DNA of 10,432 nucleotides from Anaerolineales bacterium UBA2029. Its GTDB lineage: Bacteria > Chloroflexota > Anaerolineae > Aggregatilineales > Aggregatilineaceae. Location of the stretch: contig DDBP01000166.1 in NCBI GenBank assembly GCA_002332795.1, positions 1 to 10,432 of the forward strand. The letters are read 5' to 3'. Under the pieces are notes generated by a model, which saw only the letters and a list, made by a program, of their open reading frames with translations, had not been told where the DNA came from and did not search any database. This document shows positions 4,387-10,432 of this stretch, piece after piece. The stretch's first letter is position 1; every line of letters begins with the position of its first letter. The translations under genes were made by a program, and so were the position numbers.

Positions 4387-6561
4387 ATGTCGCACCTACG
4401 ACAAGACTTTCTGCGCACTCTCGAAGCCGGTACGGTGGGCCTGTTTCTGGTGCAGGCCGTGCGTTTCACCTACGCCTCCCTCTATGCGCGCGCCAGCAGC
4501 GCCGACCTTGTGCAGCGTGTGCCCAATCGGGCTGCCCTGCAGGGTGTGCCCGGAGTCGTCGAACTGAGCACCGTACAGGGAGAGATCGTGGCGTTGCTGG
4601 CTCTGTTGCTGCTGCCCCTCACCGCCCTGCTGGTGGCACGCTGGCGCTGGAGTTTGCCCCTGGCGGTGATTCTGGTGGCCCTGGGCCGTTCCATGGCACT
4701 GCAATCCGCCGACCTGCAGGTAACCGCCGCTTCTCTGGTCATCGGAGCTGGCCTGCTCTACCTCACGCTGACCATCATTCGTCGGCCCATGTTCTTCCCC
4801 ACAACGATCCTGCTCGGCTTTGCCGGCGATCAGTTCATTCGCGCCCTGGGTGATACCTACGACCGCACCTGGCAGACCGATTACCGCATCAACATGGCCG
4901 GACAGATTGACATCGAGATGGGCATCATCATCGCTCCGGCCACCATCGCCCTCATCCTGCTGGCCTTGCTGCTGTGGTACCTGGAGCGGCGCGCCGACCT
5001 GATCGCGCGTCGCCAGGAAGGGTATGCCCCGCCGCTGACCGGGCAGATGAATGCCTGGGGCGGGCTATCCCTGGGAGCTATCTTCTTCCTGGAATTCACC
5101 CTGCTGGCCTTGCCCAACGCCGTCGCTCGCTGGGCCGACGTGCCCTACGCTGGCGTGGTGCCCTGGTTACTGGGAGCTACGCTGCTCCCCCTGGTGCCAG
5201 AGGTGCGCGCGCAGGCGGCTCGTTTCGCGGGCATGTTCGATGCTGCCTGGCGAGGCTGGCTGTGGGCGCTGTTGCTGAGCCTGCTGCTCGTAGTCGGGCG
5301 CCGCTACGACGGTCTGCCCGCGGCGCTGGCGCTGGTGCTCGCTCAGTTCCTGGTCGGGCTGACGCTGTGGTGGCTGGTGCAAACCGGTCTGCCGCGCCGC
5401 AACCTGACGGCCATCGCCATCCTGCTCTGCCCGATCGGTTTCGCCGCGCTCGCCGCGGGTGACTATTTCACCTACGACTATGCCTACGTGCGTGACCTGG
5501 GGCAGCCCTATCAAAACGTGGACGAGTTTCTGCGCTCTTTCCGCGGCATGGGCCTGGGCCTGACCCTGGTCGCAGCCCTGGTACTGGCCATTCCGGTCAT
5601 TCTCTGGCGCGGGCGTATCCCCTGGCGTGGGGGGCGCGGACTCTACACCTTCAGTGGGCTATTGCTGGTGCTGGTTGCCAGCTATGTGGGCGCGCTGGCC
5701 GCTTCAGGGGCAGTCATCCGTCGCCCGGCCAATCCCGACTGCCTGCGCGTGGCCACCTACAATATTCACGGCGGCTACTCGCAATTCTTCGAATCCAATC
5801 TGGAGCGCGTCGCCCAACTCGTCGAATTGAACGGCGTGGACATCCTGCTATTGCAGGAAGTGGATACCGGGCGCATGGCCAGCTTTGGCGTGGATCAGGT
5901 GCTGTGGCTGGCCCGGCGGCTGCGCATGGAGTCCGCCTTCTATCCGCAGAACGAAAGGCTACAGGGGCTGGCTGTGCTCAGCCGTGTGCCCATTGAGCAG
6001 GTGCGCGGCCTCAAGTTGCCCAGCACCGGCAATCAGGCTGCCGTCATGCAGGTTGCGCTGAATCCAGAGCGGCTGGTTGCCGATCCGCTGGCCGACGGGT
6101 TGGGTCCGCTCTACGTCTACAACGCCTGGCTTGGCTTCCGCCTGGCCGAACGCGACGGGCAACCCGTCCCCGAAGGAGAGCAAGACCAGAATCGCCAGTA
6201 CCGGCGTATGCTCGACTGGATCGCGGCCTGGCACAACCCGACCTGGAAAGACCGCATCATCGTGGGGGGCACGTTCAACTTTGGGCCAGACTCACCGCTC
6301 TACCGTGGCCCGGAATCGCCGCTCTACGCCGCCCTGGGCAACCCCGCCCTGCAAGACCCCATCGCCAGCCTGCGCGCCGAGGACGCCATGACCGTCTATC
6401 TGGTTGACGGCTCGGCAGCCCGTTTCGATTACCTGTGGACGTACAATCTGCCACTGACCGGAGCCATGGTGGACAACAGCCCGCTGGCCGCGCACACCTC
6501 CGATCACCGTTCCACCATTGTCGCGATCAACCGCCGTCAGGGCGTCTCGTGCCCGCCGTAA
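4387..6561 (+). CDS. Polytopic membrane protein with C-terminal endonuclease/exonuclease/phosphatase (EEP) domain, CWH43/PGAP2IP-like layout
   Basis: A 724-residue protein. Residues 1-440 contain about 12 hydrophobic segments (for example 67-84, 88-106, 178-198, 226-244, 311-331, 387-407, 419-440). Residues 452-716 are an EEP (DNase I-like) domain, placed right after the last helix. Conserved EEP landmarks are visible: N459 in ATYNIHGG, E491 in LLLQEVD, N631, D681 in FDYLW, and D706-H707 in TSDH. Two expected residues differ. The His of the usual TxH motif is W581 (VYNAWLGF), and the Asp of GDFN is T629 (GGTFNF). The layout and length recall eukaryotic PGAP2IP/CWH43 C-terminal halves, which act in lipid remodelling of GPI anchors (established for yeast Cwh43). 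That parallel is only architectural. A lipid-linked phosphodiester substrate is a reasonable guess, and a non-catalytic role is possible. The ribosome binding site is weak (GAGG at 4372-4375). The 3' end converges with rnc, leaving 35 bases. Confidence 0.82.
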   Translation: MSHLRQDFLRTLEAGTVGLFLVQAVRFTYASLYARASSADLVQRVPNRAALQGVPGVVELSTVQGEIVALLALLLLPLTALLVARWRWSLPLAVILVALGRSMALQSADLQVTAASLVIGAGLLYLTLTIIRRPMFFPTTILLGFAGDQFIRALGDTYDRTWQTDYRINMAGQIDIEMGIIIAPATIALILLALLLWYLERRADLIARRQEGYAPPLTGQMNAWGGLSLGAIFFLEFTLLALPNAVARWADVPYAGVVPWLLGATLLPLVPEVRAQAARFAGMFDAAWRGWLWALLLSLLLVVGRRYDGLPAALALVLAQFLVGLTLWWLVQTGLPRRNLTAIAILLCPIGFAALAAGDYFTYDYAYVRDLGQPYQNVDEFLRSFRGMGLGLTLVAALVLAIPVILWRGRIPWRGGRGLYTFSGLLLVLVASYVGALAASGAVIRRPANPDCLRVATYNIHGGYSQFFESNLERVAQLVELNGVDILLLQEVDTGRMASFGVDQVLWLARRLRMESAFYPQNERLQGLAVLSRVPIEQVRGLKLPSTGNQAAVMQVALNPERLVADPLADGLGPLYVYNAWLGFRLAERDGQPVPEGEQDQNRQYRRMLDWIAAWHNPTWKDRIIVGGTFNFGPDSPLYRGPESPLYAALGNPALQDPIASLRAEDAMTVYLVDGSAARFDYLWTYNLPLTGAMVDNSPLAAHTSDHRSTIVAINRRQGVSCPP

Positions 6562-6596
6562 CAGCGACTCGTGGCCCAGGGATAGCGCGGAGAAAG

Positions 6597-7310
6597 TCAG
6601 CGCTCTTCGAAGACGATCTCGCCCGCCTCGACCGCGCTCAGAGCATTCTGCGCTGCGGCCTGCGCGGCAGACTGTTTGCTCGGCCCCGTGCCGCGACCAC
6701 ACACGGTGTTGCCAATCAGCACTTCCACGGTGAACTGCTTGGCGTGATCCGGCCCATGGCTGCTCACCGTGCGGTAAAGGGGGGTCTCGCCCAGGGTAGC
6801 CTGTGCCCATTCCTGCAACAGGCTCTTGGGGTCTTTGTCCGCGGCGCGTTCCAGAATGTCCGTCAGCGCCGGTTCCAGCAACGGCTCGACGAACCGTTGC
6901 ACCGCCTCCATGCCCTGGTCGAGATATAGCGCGCCGATCAGCGCCTCGAACGCGCCGCACAGAATCTTTTCCCGTTCGCGCCCGCCGGAATCATCCTCTC
7001 CCTTGCCCAGCAACAGCGCCTCCCCCAGCCGGAAGCGCCGCGCGAAGCTCGCCAGCGTCTCCGTGCGCACCAGCCCGGCCCGCAGACGAGTCAGGCGGCC
7101 CTCGTCCATTTCCGGAAAGCGGTCATAGAGCCAGGCCCCCGCCACAAAGTCGAGCACAGCGTCGCCCAGGAATTCCAGGCGCTCGTTATCTTCCAGCGAG
7201 TGTTCCGGGTGCTCGTTCAGGTACGACCGATGTGTCAGCGCGCGCTGCAACAGTGAGAGATCGTGAAACTGAACAGACAGGCGCTCTTGTAACTTGATCA
7301 ATTCGGCCAT
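6597..7310 (-). CDS. rnc: Ribonuclease III
   Basis: Double-strand-specific endoribonuclease, expected to act in rRNA precursor and mRNA processing. Numbering from the ATG at 7310 gives 237 residues, normal for the family. The signature NERLEFLGDAVLDFV lies at about residues 42-56, followed by DEGRLTRLRAGLV. The second metal-site helix FEALIGALYLDQG follows, and a double-stranded-RNA-binding domain fills about 158-230 (PKSLLQEWAQ, then GPSKQSAAQAAAQNAL). One oddity: the helix normally reads D-x-x-E, but here it reads G-A-F-E. The Asp equivalent to E. coli D114 is Gly (codon GGC, complement of 6954-6956), while the essential Glu is kept. A TTG at 7322 in frame would add four residues (MSES); neither start has a strong ribosome binding site. 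It is the last gene of the tlyA-FHA-rnc cluster, 56 bases after the FHA stop. Confidence 0.95.
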   Translation of the reverse strand: MAELIKLQERLSVQFHDLSLLQRALTHRSYLNEHPEHSLEDNERLEFLGDAVLDFVAGAWLYDRFPEMDEGRLTRLRAGLVRTETLASFARRFRLGEALLLGKGEDDSGGREREKILCGAFEALIGALYLDQGMEAVQRFVEPLLEPALTDILERAADKDPKSLLQEWAQATLGETPLYRTVSSHGPDHAKQFTVEVLIGNTVCGRGTGPSKQSAAQAAAQNALSAVEAGEIVFEER

Positions 7311-7366
7311 GCTTTCCGACAACGGTGCCTGGTGCGCGAAGAAAAGAACCGGTACCGCCTGCGCTG

Positions 7367-7879
7367 CTAGCTGAACGACACGCGAATCACCAGCCGCCCC
7401 AGCCGCAGTTCGTCATTGTCGCGCAGAATACGCGGCTCGTAGGGCATCAGGCGCTGCCCGTTCAGATAGGTGCTGTTGGCGCTACCCATATCGGTGACCA
7501 CAACCGTGTCGTGATCGCGCATCAGCGCCAGATGGTTGCGCGAAACCCCTTTTTCCAGCGCCCCGTAGGGCGAAAGATCAACGTCCGGCTGTGGAATGCC
7601 CGGCTCATTATGCGCGCGCCCCAGAATGATCTCGCGATCCACGTCCAGCACCAGCACCTCATCGGAATCGCGGAAATGAAGCTGAAGCTTGCTGCGCCGG
7701 TCGAAATAAGCCGTGCCCCAGCGGCGTCGCGGTTCTATCCCTTCGTAAAGCGTATCATCGAGCAGACCGGTCCCATCGCGCTCCAGGTCGGCCAGCGCGT
7801 TGGGCAGGATATGGCCGCAGGAATAGCAATAAGCATCTGTATCAGGATTCTGGCGGCCACAGTGAGGGCATACCTGCAT
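7367..7879 (-). CDS. Zinc-ribbon FHA domain protein
   Basis: A 170-residue cytoplasmic protein. The first 25 residues are a zinc ribbon (C4-x2-C7 and C18-x2-C21). A linker rich in Asp/Glu and Arg follows, then a C-terminal FHA domain (about 78-168). FHA phosphothreonine-binding residues are intact: G87-R88, S113-R114-x-H116, N135-S136-T137 and N140-G141. It should bind threonine-phosphorylated partners. The linker sequence GLLDDTLYEG has a Thr in an acidic setting that could itself be a kinase site, as in GarA-type proteins; this is speculation. The ATG at 7879 is chosen over the one at 7915: it has AAGGGA upstream, puts the zinc ribbon at the very N-terminus as usual, and leaves a sensible leader from the promoter at 7934-7962. 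The protein sits between tlyA and rnc on the same strand. Its partner is not in the window. Confidence 0.85.
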   Translation of the reverse strand: MQVCPHCGRQNPDTDAYCYSCGHILPNALADLERDGTGLLDDTLYEGIEPRRRWGTAYFDRRSKLQLHFRDSDEVLVLDVDREIILGRAHNEPGIPQPDVDLSPYGALEKGVSRNHLALMRDHDTVVVTDMGSANSTYLNGQRLMPYEPRILRDNDELRLGRLVIRVSFS

Positions 7880-7933
7880 GACCCACGATCCCTTCGTCGA
7901 GATAAAGCCACGCATGAAAAATGTGTGGTCTTA

Positions 7934-7962
7934 ATAATACGGCGCTCAGGCAGAAATTTCAA
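7934..7962 (-). promoter_or_regulatory. Promoter inside the tlyA-FHA gap, driving the FHA gene and rnc
   Basis: On the minus strand, TTGAAA (complement of 7957-7962) and TATTAT (complement of 7934-7939) are exactly 17 bases apart, each 5/6 to consensus. The predicted start is near 7927, about 48 bases before the ATG at 7879. It would let the FHA protein and RNase III be expressed apart from tlyA. Confidence 0.6.
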
Positions 7963-7976
7963 TTGCCGATGATCAT

Positions 7977-8792
7977 TCACTCCTTTGGCAGAGTCTGCTC
8001 TTGTTCCTGCACCTCGGCAAGCGCCCTTTCGATCATGCTCATGAGGTCTGCTTCCTGGACTTCGTCTCCGGCCCTCAGCCATGCCAGGAACTCGACGTTA
8101 CCCGCCGGTCCGCGCAAGGGCGAGCGAATCAGGCCGCGCACTGCAAACCCCTCTACCTGCGCCGCTTCCAGCACATCCAGCAAGACGCGCCGGTGCACCA
8201 GCGGATCGCGCACCACTCCGCCCTTTCCTACCTGTTCGCGACCGGCCTCGAACTGAGGTTTGATCAAGACGATCAGGTCGGCGGGCGGGGTCAGCCAGCC
8301 GCGCACTACCGGCAGCAGGTAGCGCAGCGAGATGAACGAGACATCGGCCACCACCAGGTTCACCGGTTCGGCCAGACGCTCCACGTAGCGCGCATTGGTG
8401 CGCTCCATCACCACCACGCGCGGATCGGAGCGCAGCCGGTAGTCGAGTTGCCCATAGCCTACGTCAATCGCATACACGCGCGCTGCCCCGTGCTGCAACA
8501 GGCAGTCCGTGAAGCCGCCGGTGCTGGCCCCCACGTCCGCGCAGACGCGCCCGTGCACTTCGACGGGAAAGGCCGCCAGGGCCGCCGCCAGCTTCTCGCC
8601 ACCACGACTTACGAAACGCGGCGTCTGTTGCACGGTGATGACCGCTGCCCGCGCCACGTGCATTCCCGGTTTGGTGCGCACCTCGCCGTCCACGCGCACT
8701 TCGCCCGCCATGATCAGGCGGCGGGCCGCCTCGCGGCTGGCGACCAGTCCGCGTTCGACCAGCAACACGTCCAGTCGTTCTCGCTCGCTCAT
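7977..8792 (-). CDS. tlyA: TlyA-family rRNA 2'-O-methyltransferase
   Basis: A 271-residue protein, close to the 268 of mycobacterial TlyA. In characterised members it uses S-adenosylmethionine to methylate ribose 2'-hydroxyls of cytidines in 16S and/or 23S rRNA, and its loss gives capreomycin resistance. An N-terminal S4 RNA-binding domain (about 3-62, RLDVLLVERGLVASREAAR) is followed by an FtsJ-like Rossmann fold. The SAM-binding motif is ADVGASTGGFTDCLL (85-99). The K-D-K-E catalytic tetrad can be placed at K67, D150 (VVADVSFIS), K178 (LIKPQFE) and E234 (NVEFLAWL). The ATG at 8792 is preferred to the one at 8843 because GGAGAGG lies 10 bases upstream and the S4 domain then starts at once. 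It is divergent from the polyprenyl-phosphate gene and first in the cluster with the FHA gene and rnc. Whether it modifies both subunits cannot be read from sequence. Confidence 0.93.
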   Translation of the reverse strand: MSERERLDVLLVERGLVASREAARRLIMAGEVRVDGEVRTKPGMHVARAAVITVQQTPRFVSRGGEKLAAALAAFPVEVHGRVCADVGASTGGFTDCLLQHGAARVYAIDVGYGQLDYRLRSDPRVVVMERTNARYVERLAEPVNLVVADVSFISLRYLLPVVRGWLTPPADLIVLIKPQFEAGREQVGKGGVVRDPLVHRRVLLDVLEAAQVEGFAVRGLIRSPLRGPAGNVEFLAWLRAGDEVQEADLMSMIERALAEVQEQEQTLPKE

Positions 8793-8864
8793 ACACTCAT
8801 TACCTCTCCCCGGCCCAAGTCTAGCGCATCCCGCCTCGCTCATCTACCAGCGACTCTGCTTCGC

Positions 8865-8873
8865 TGCTATAAT
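8865..8873 (+). promoter_or_regulatory. Extended -10 promoter for the UbiA-family/mevalonate kinase pair
   Basis: TG-C-TATAAT is a perfect extended -10 (TG at 8865-8866, hexamer at 8868-8873). No recognisable -35 lies 17 bases upstream. The predicted start near 8880 gives a short leader of about 26 bases that contains GGTGGAG (8897-8903) just ahead of the ATG at 8906. Confidence 0.6.
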
Positions 8874-8905
8874 GAGCGCTCGTTGAGAAAGAAACGGGTG
8901 GAGAA

Positions 8906-9835
8906 ATGCGCGTGCACAGCCTCAAGTCTGCCCTGCAACCACTTTGGAGTACGCTACCGGAACCGCTGCGCGGCTTGCTCATTGCCATGCGTCCCATTCA
9001 GTGGGCCAAGAATGGCTTCGTCTTCGCCGGACTGCTGTTCGACCAGCAACTGACCAAACCCGAACCGCTGGCGCGGGTCACCGTCACCTTCATCCTGCTC
9101 TGCCTGACCGCCAGCGCCATCTATCTGGTCAACGACCTGGTGGATATCGAGCGCGACCGCCTGCATCCGCGCAAGCGCCTGCGCCCGCTACCCTCTGGCC
9201 AGCTTCCCAGGAGCTGGGCCACCGCCGCGGCCATTCTGCTCCCTGCCTTCTCGCTGCTGGCCAGCCTGGTCCTCACCTGGAAGCTGACAGTTGTCCTGCT
9301 GGGCTACCTGGTGCTACATCTGGCCTATTCGTTCTTCCTCAAAAACATCGTGCTGCTCGATGTCTTCGCCATCGCCGCAGGTTTCATCCTGCGCGTGGTC
9401 GCCGGCATCGTAGTGATCCACGTGGCCCGTTTCTCGCCCTGGCTCTACGTGTGCGCGGGCCTGCTGGCGCTTTTTCTCGCCATCGGCAAGCGCCGCCAGG
9501 AACTGCTACTGCTGGCCGAAAACGCCCAGGACGTGCGTTCCACCTACAAAGACTACAACATGCCGCTGCTCGACGACATGCTGCGCATGGTCACCACCGG
9601 CAGCGTGCTGACCTATATGCTCTACACCATCGAAGCGCCGACCATCCGCACCAACGGCCACAACATGATGCTCACCATTCCCTTCGTCATCTACGGCGTG
9701 TTCCGCTACCTGTACCTGATCCACGTGCGGGGTGAAGGCAGCGCGCCGGACGAACTGCTCTTTGAAGACCTGCCCCTGCTGGCAACCGTTGTGCTGTGGG
9801 TGGGCGCAGTCGGTCTTGTGCTCTATGTGCTCTAG
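8906..9835 (+). CDS. Decaprenyl-phosphate phosphoribosyltransferase-like UbiA-family prenyltransferase
   Basis: A 309-residue integral membrane protein with about eight to nine helices. The UbiA aspartate motif is N76-D77-x2-D80-x3-D84 with H87-P88 and the following KRLRPLPSG. RPIQWAKN near residue 29 and GKRRQELLLL with Y214 and LLDDML (221-226) are typical of the subgroup that includes mycobacterial Rv3806c (DPPR synthase). That enzyme transfers 5-phosphoribose from PRPP to polyprenyl phosphate. The end (ELLFEDLPLL plus a last helix) also fits this subgroup. The product is a sugar-lipid precursor of envelope arabinose or ribose residues in actinobacteria; the exact lipid and end product here are unknown. 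Other UbiA enzymes (quinone or heme prenylation) are less likely. The ATG at 8906 has GGTGGAG very close upstream. A later ATG at codon 28 is possible but would remove residues before the conserved start. The mevalonate kinase gene begins 10 bases after its stop. Confidence 0.88.
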   Translation: MRVHSLKSALQPLWSTLPEPLRGLLIAMRPIQWAKNGFVFAGLLFDQQLTKPEPLARVTVTFILLCLTASAIYLVNDLVDIERDRLHPRKRLRPLPSGQLPRSWATAAAILLPAFSLLASLVLTWKLTVVLLGYLVLHLAYSFFLKNIVLLDVFAIAAGFILRVVAGIVVIHVARFSPWLYVCAGLLALFLAIGKRRQELLLLAENAQDVRSTYKDYNMPLLDDMLRMVTTGSVLTYMLYTIEAPTIRTNGHNMMLTIPFVIYGVFRYLYLIHVRGEGSAPDELLFEDLPLLATVVLWVGAVGLVLYVL

Positions 9836-9845
9836 CCCCCTGCCG

Positions 9846-10432
9846 ATGACCGCTGTGCGCGCTTTCACTGCTTCGGCTCCCGGCAAAATCATCCTCTTCG
9901 GCGAACACGCGGTCGTCTACGGCTTCCCCGCCATCGCCGTGCCGCTGACCGCCGTCCAGGTGACGGTCAGTGCGGAAGCGGCACCGTCCGGCAGCGGGAT
10001 AATCCTTCACGCCGCCGACCTGGGGCGCACCCTGTCGCTGACCGACTTGCAACCTGACGATCCGCTCTATGACGCCCTGGCCTATCCGCTACAACTCGCC
10101 TTGCAGACTCTGCGCCGCCCATCCGCTGACCTGTACCTGACCATCCGCTCGACCATCCCCATCGCCAGCGGCTTGGGCAGCGGCGCAGCACTGGCCGCGG
10201 CCCTCATTCGCGCGGTCTGCGGAGCGCTCGACCAGCCCATAGCCGACGACGCCCTGAATCCGCTGGTGTACGAGGTCGAGAAAAGGCATCATGGCACACC
10301 GAGCGGCATAGACAACACCACCATCGTCTACGCCCGCCCGGTCTACTTCGTGCGCGGACAGCCGCCGCAGACTTTCATGGTTGCCCGCCCTTTCACCCTG
10401 CTGGTTGCCGACAGCGGCCAGAGCAGCCCCAC
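9846..10432 (+). CDS. mvk: Mevalonate kinase (5' part, runs off the window)
   Basis: The first 195 codons of a GHMP kinase, open to the right edge. Mevalonate kinase phosphorylates mevalonate with ATP on the way to isopentenyl units, in the cytoplasm. The N-terminal motif is SAPGKIILFGEHAVVYG (10-26, with K14). The ATP loop is IPIASGLGSGAAL (104-116). The catalytic region EKRHHGTPSGIDN contains E145 and D156, spaced 11 residues as in animal mevalonate kinase, where they are Mg ligand and catalytic base. EHAVVYG and HGTPSGIDN favour mevalonate kinase over other GHMP members. In the ATP loop the usual GLGSSAA is GLGSGAA, so the second Ser, which contacts Mg in known enzymes, is Gly here. The start ATG at 9846 follows the previous stop by 10 bases and lacks a clear ribosome binding site, suggesting translational coupling. 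The third GHMP motif is beyond the window. Confidence 0.92.
   Translation, partial: MTAVRAFTASAPGKIILFGEHAVVYGFPAIAVPLTAVQVTVSAEAAPSGSGIILHAADLGRTLSLTDLQPDDPLYDALAYPLQLALQTLRRPSADLYLTIRSTIPIASGLGSGAALAAALIRAVCGALDQPIADDALNPLVYEVEKRHHGTPSGIDNTTIVYARPVYFVRGQPPQTFMVARPFTLLVADSGQSSP

Noticed and set aside
6562..6596. Search for a bidirectional terminator between the convergent EEP gene and rnc
   Set aside because: The 35-base gap shows no stable hairpin with a T-run on either strand.
8794..8836. Possible tlyA promoter with TAGACT as -10 on the minus strand
   Set aside because: The matching -35 (TAGATG) agrees with consensus at only 3 of 6 positions; too weak to annotate.
8001..9053. Plus-strand frame of 350 codons across tlyA and the start of the UbiA-family gene
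   Set aside because: It is antisense to tlyA and out of frame with the UbiA gene, has no domain pattern, and would span the promoter at 8865-8873.

Overview
The window is high-GC bacterial chromosome with tight gene packing. The content suggests a member of the Chloroflexota (Anaerolineae-like). It combines FHA-domain proteins, an S4/FtsJ-type TlyA, a mevalonate kinase beside a UbiA-type phosphoribosyl-polyprenol synthase, a Flp-type prepilin, and extracellular modules such as a thrombospondin type 3 repeat and malectin. The lineage is inferred from gene content only; there is no rRNA or other marker here. I see no tRNA, rRNA, CRISPR array, insertion sequence or phage gene, and no gene-free stretch above 300 bases.

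Left part (1-2180, + strand): the 3' end of a probable extracellular protein; a gap holding a possible decayed inverted repeat and a good sigma-70-like promoter; an FHA + OmpR/PhoB-type winged-helix regulator; a 198-base gap with repeated CTGTCA elements; then an unusual secreted protein that joins a Flp/type IVb prepilin N-terminus to a calcium-binding TSP3 repeat and a C-terminal malectin-like domain. A clear intrinsic terminator closes this block.

Middle (2204-6561): two divergent genes with facing promoters in a 203-base gap. On the minus strand is an MtaD-like amidohydrolase (predicted methylthioadenosine/S-adenosylhomocysteine deaminase) fused to a C-terminal CYTH/triphosphate-tunnel-like domain. 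On the plus strand is a polytopic membrane protein ending in an endonuclease/exonuclease/phosphatase (EEP) domain. The layout resembles the C-terminal half of eukaryotic CWH43/PGAP2IP, and two expected EEP active-site residues are replaced.

Right part (6597-10432): a minus-strand cluster tlyA - zinc-ribbon FHA protein - rnc, in transcription order, with an internal promoter ahead of the FHA gene. TlyA and RNase III both act on RNA and fit a ribosome/RNA-maturation theme. The RNase III lacks one of the usual metal-binding aspartates. Divergent from tlyA, a plus-strand pair encodes a decaprenyl-phosphate phosphoribosyltransferase-like UbiA protein and, 10 bases later, a mevalonate kinase that runs off the window. 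Together these point to isoprenoid supply and use of polyprenyl phosphate as a sugar carrier for the envelope.

The items most worth a second look are the two multidomain fusions (pilin-TSP3-malectin; MtaD-CYTH), the EEP protein with altered catalytic residues, the CTGTCA repeats next to a PhoB-like DNA-binding domain, and the altered RNase III active site.
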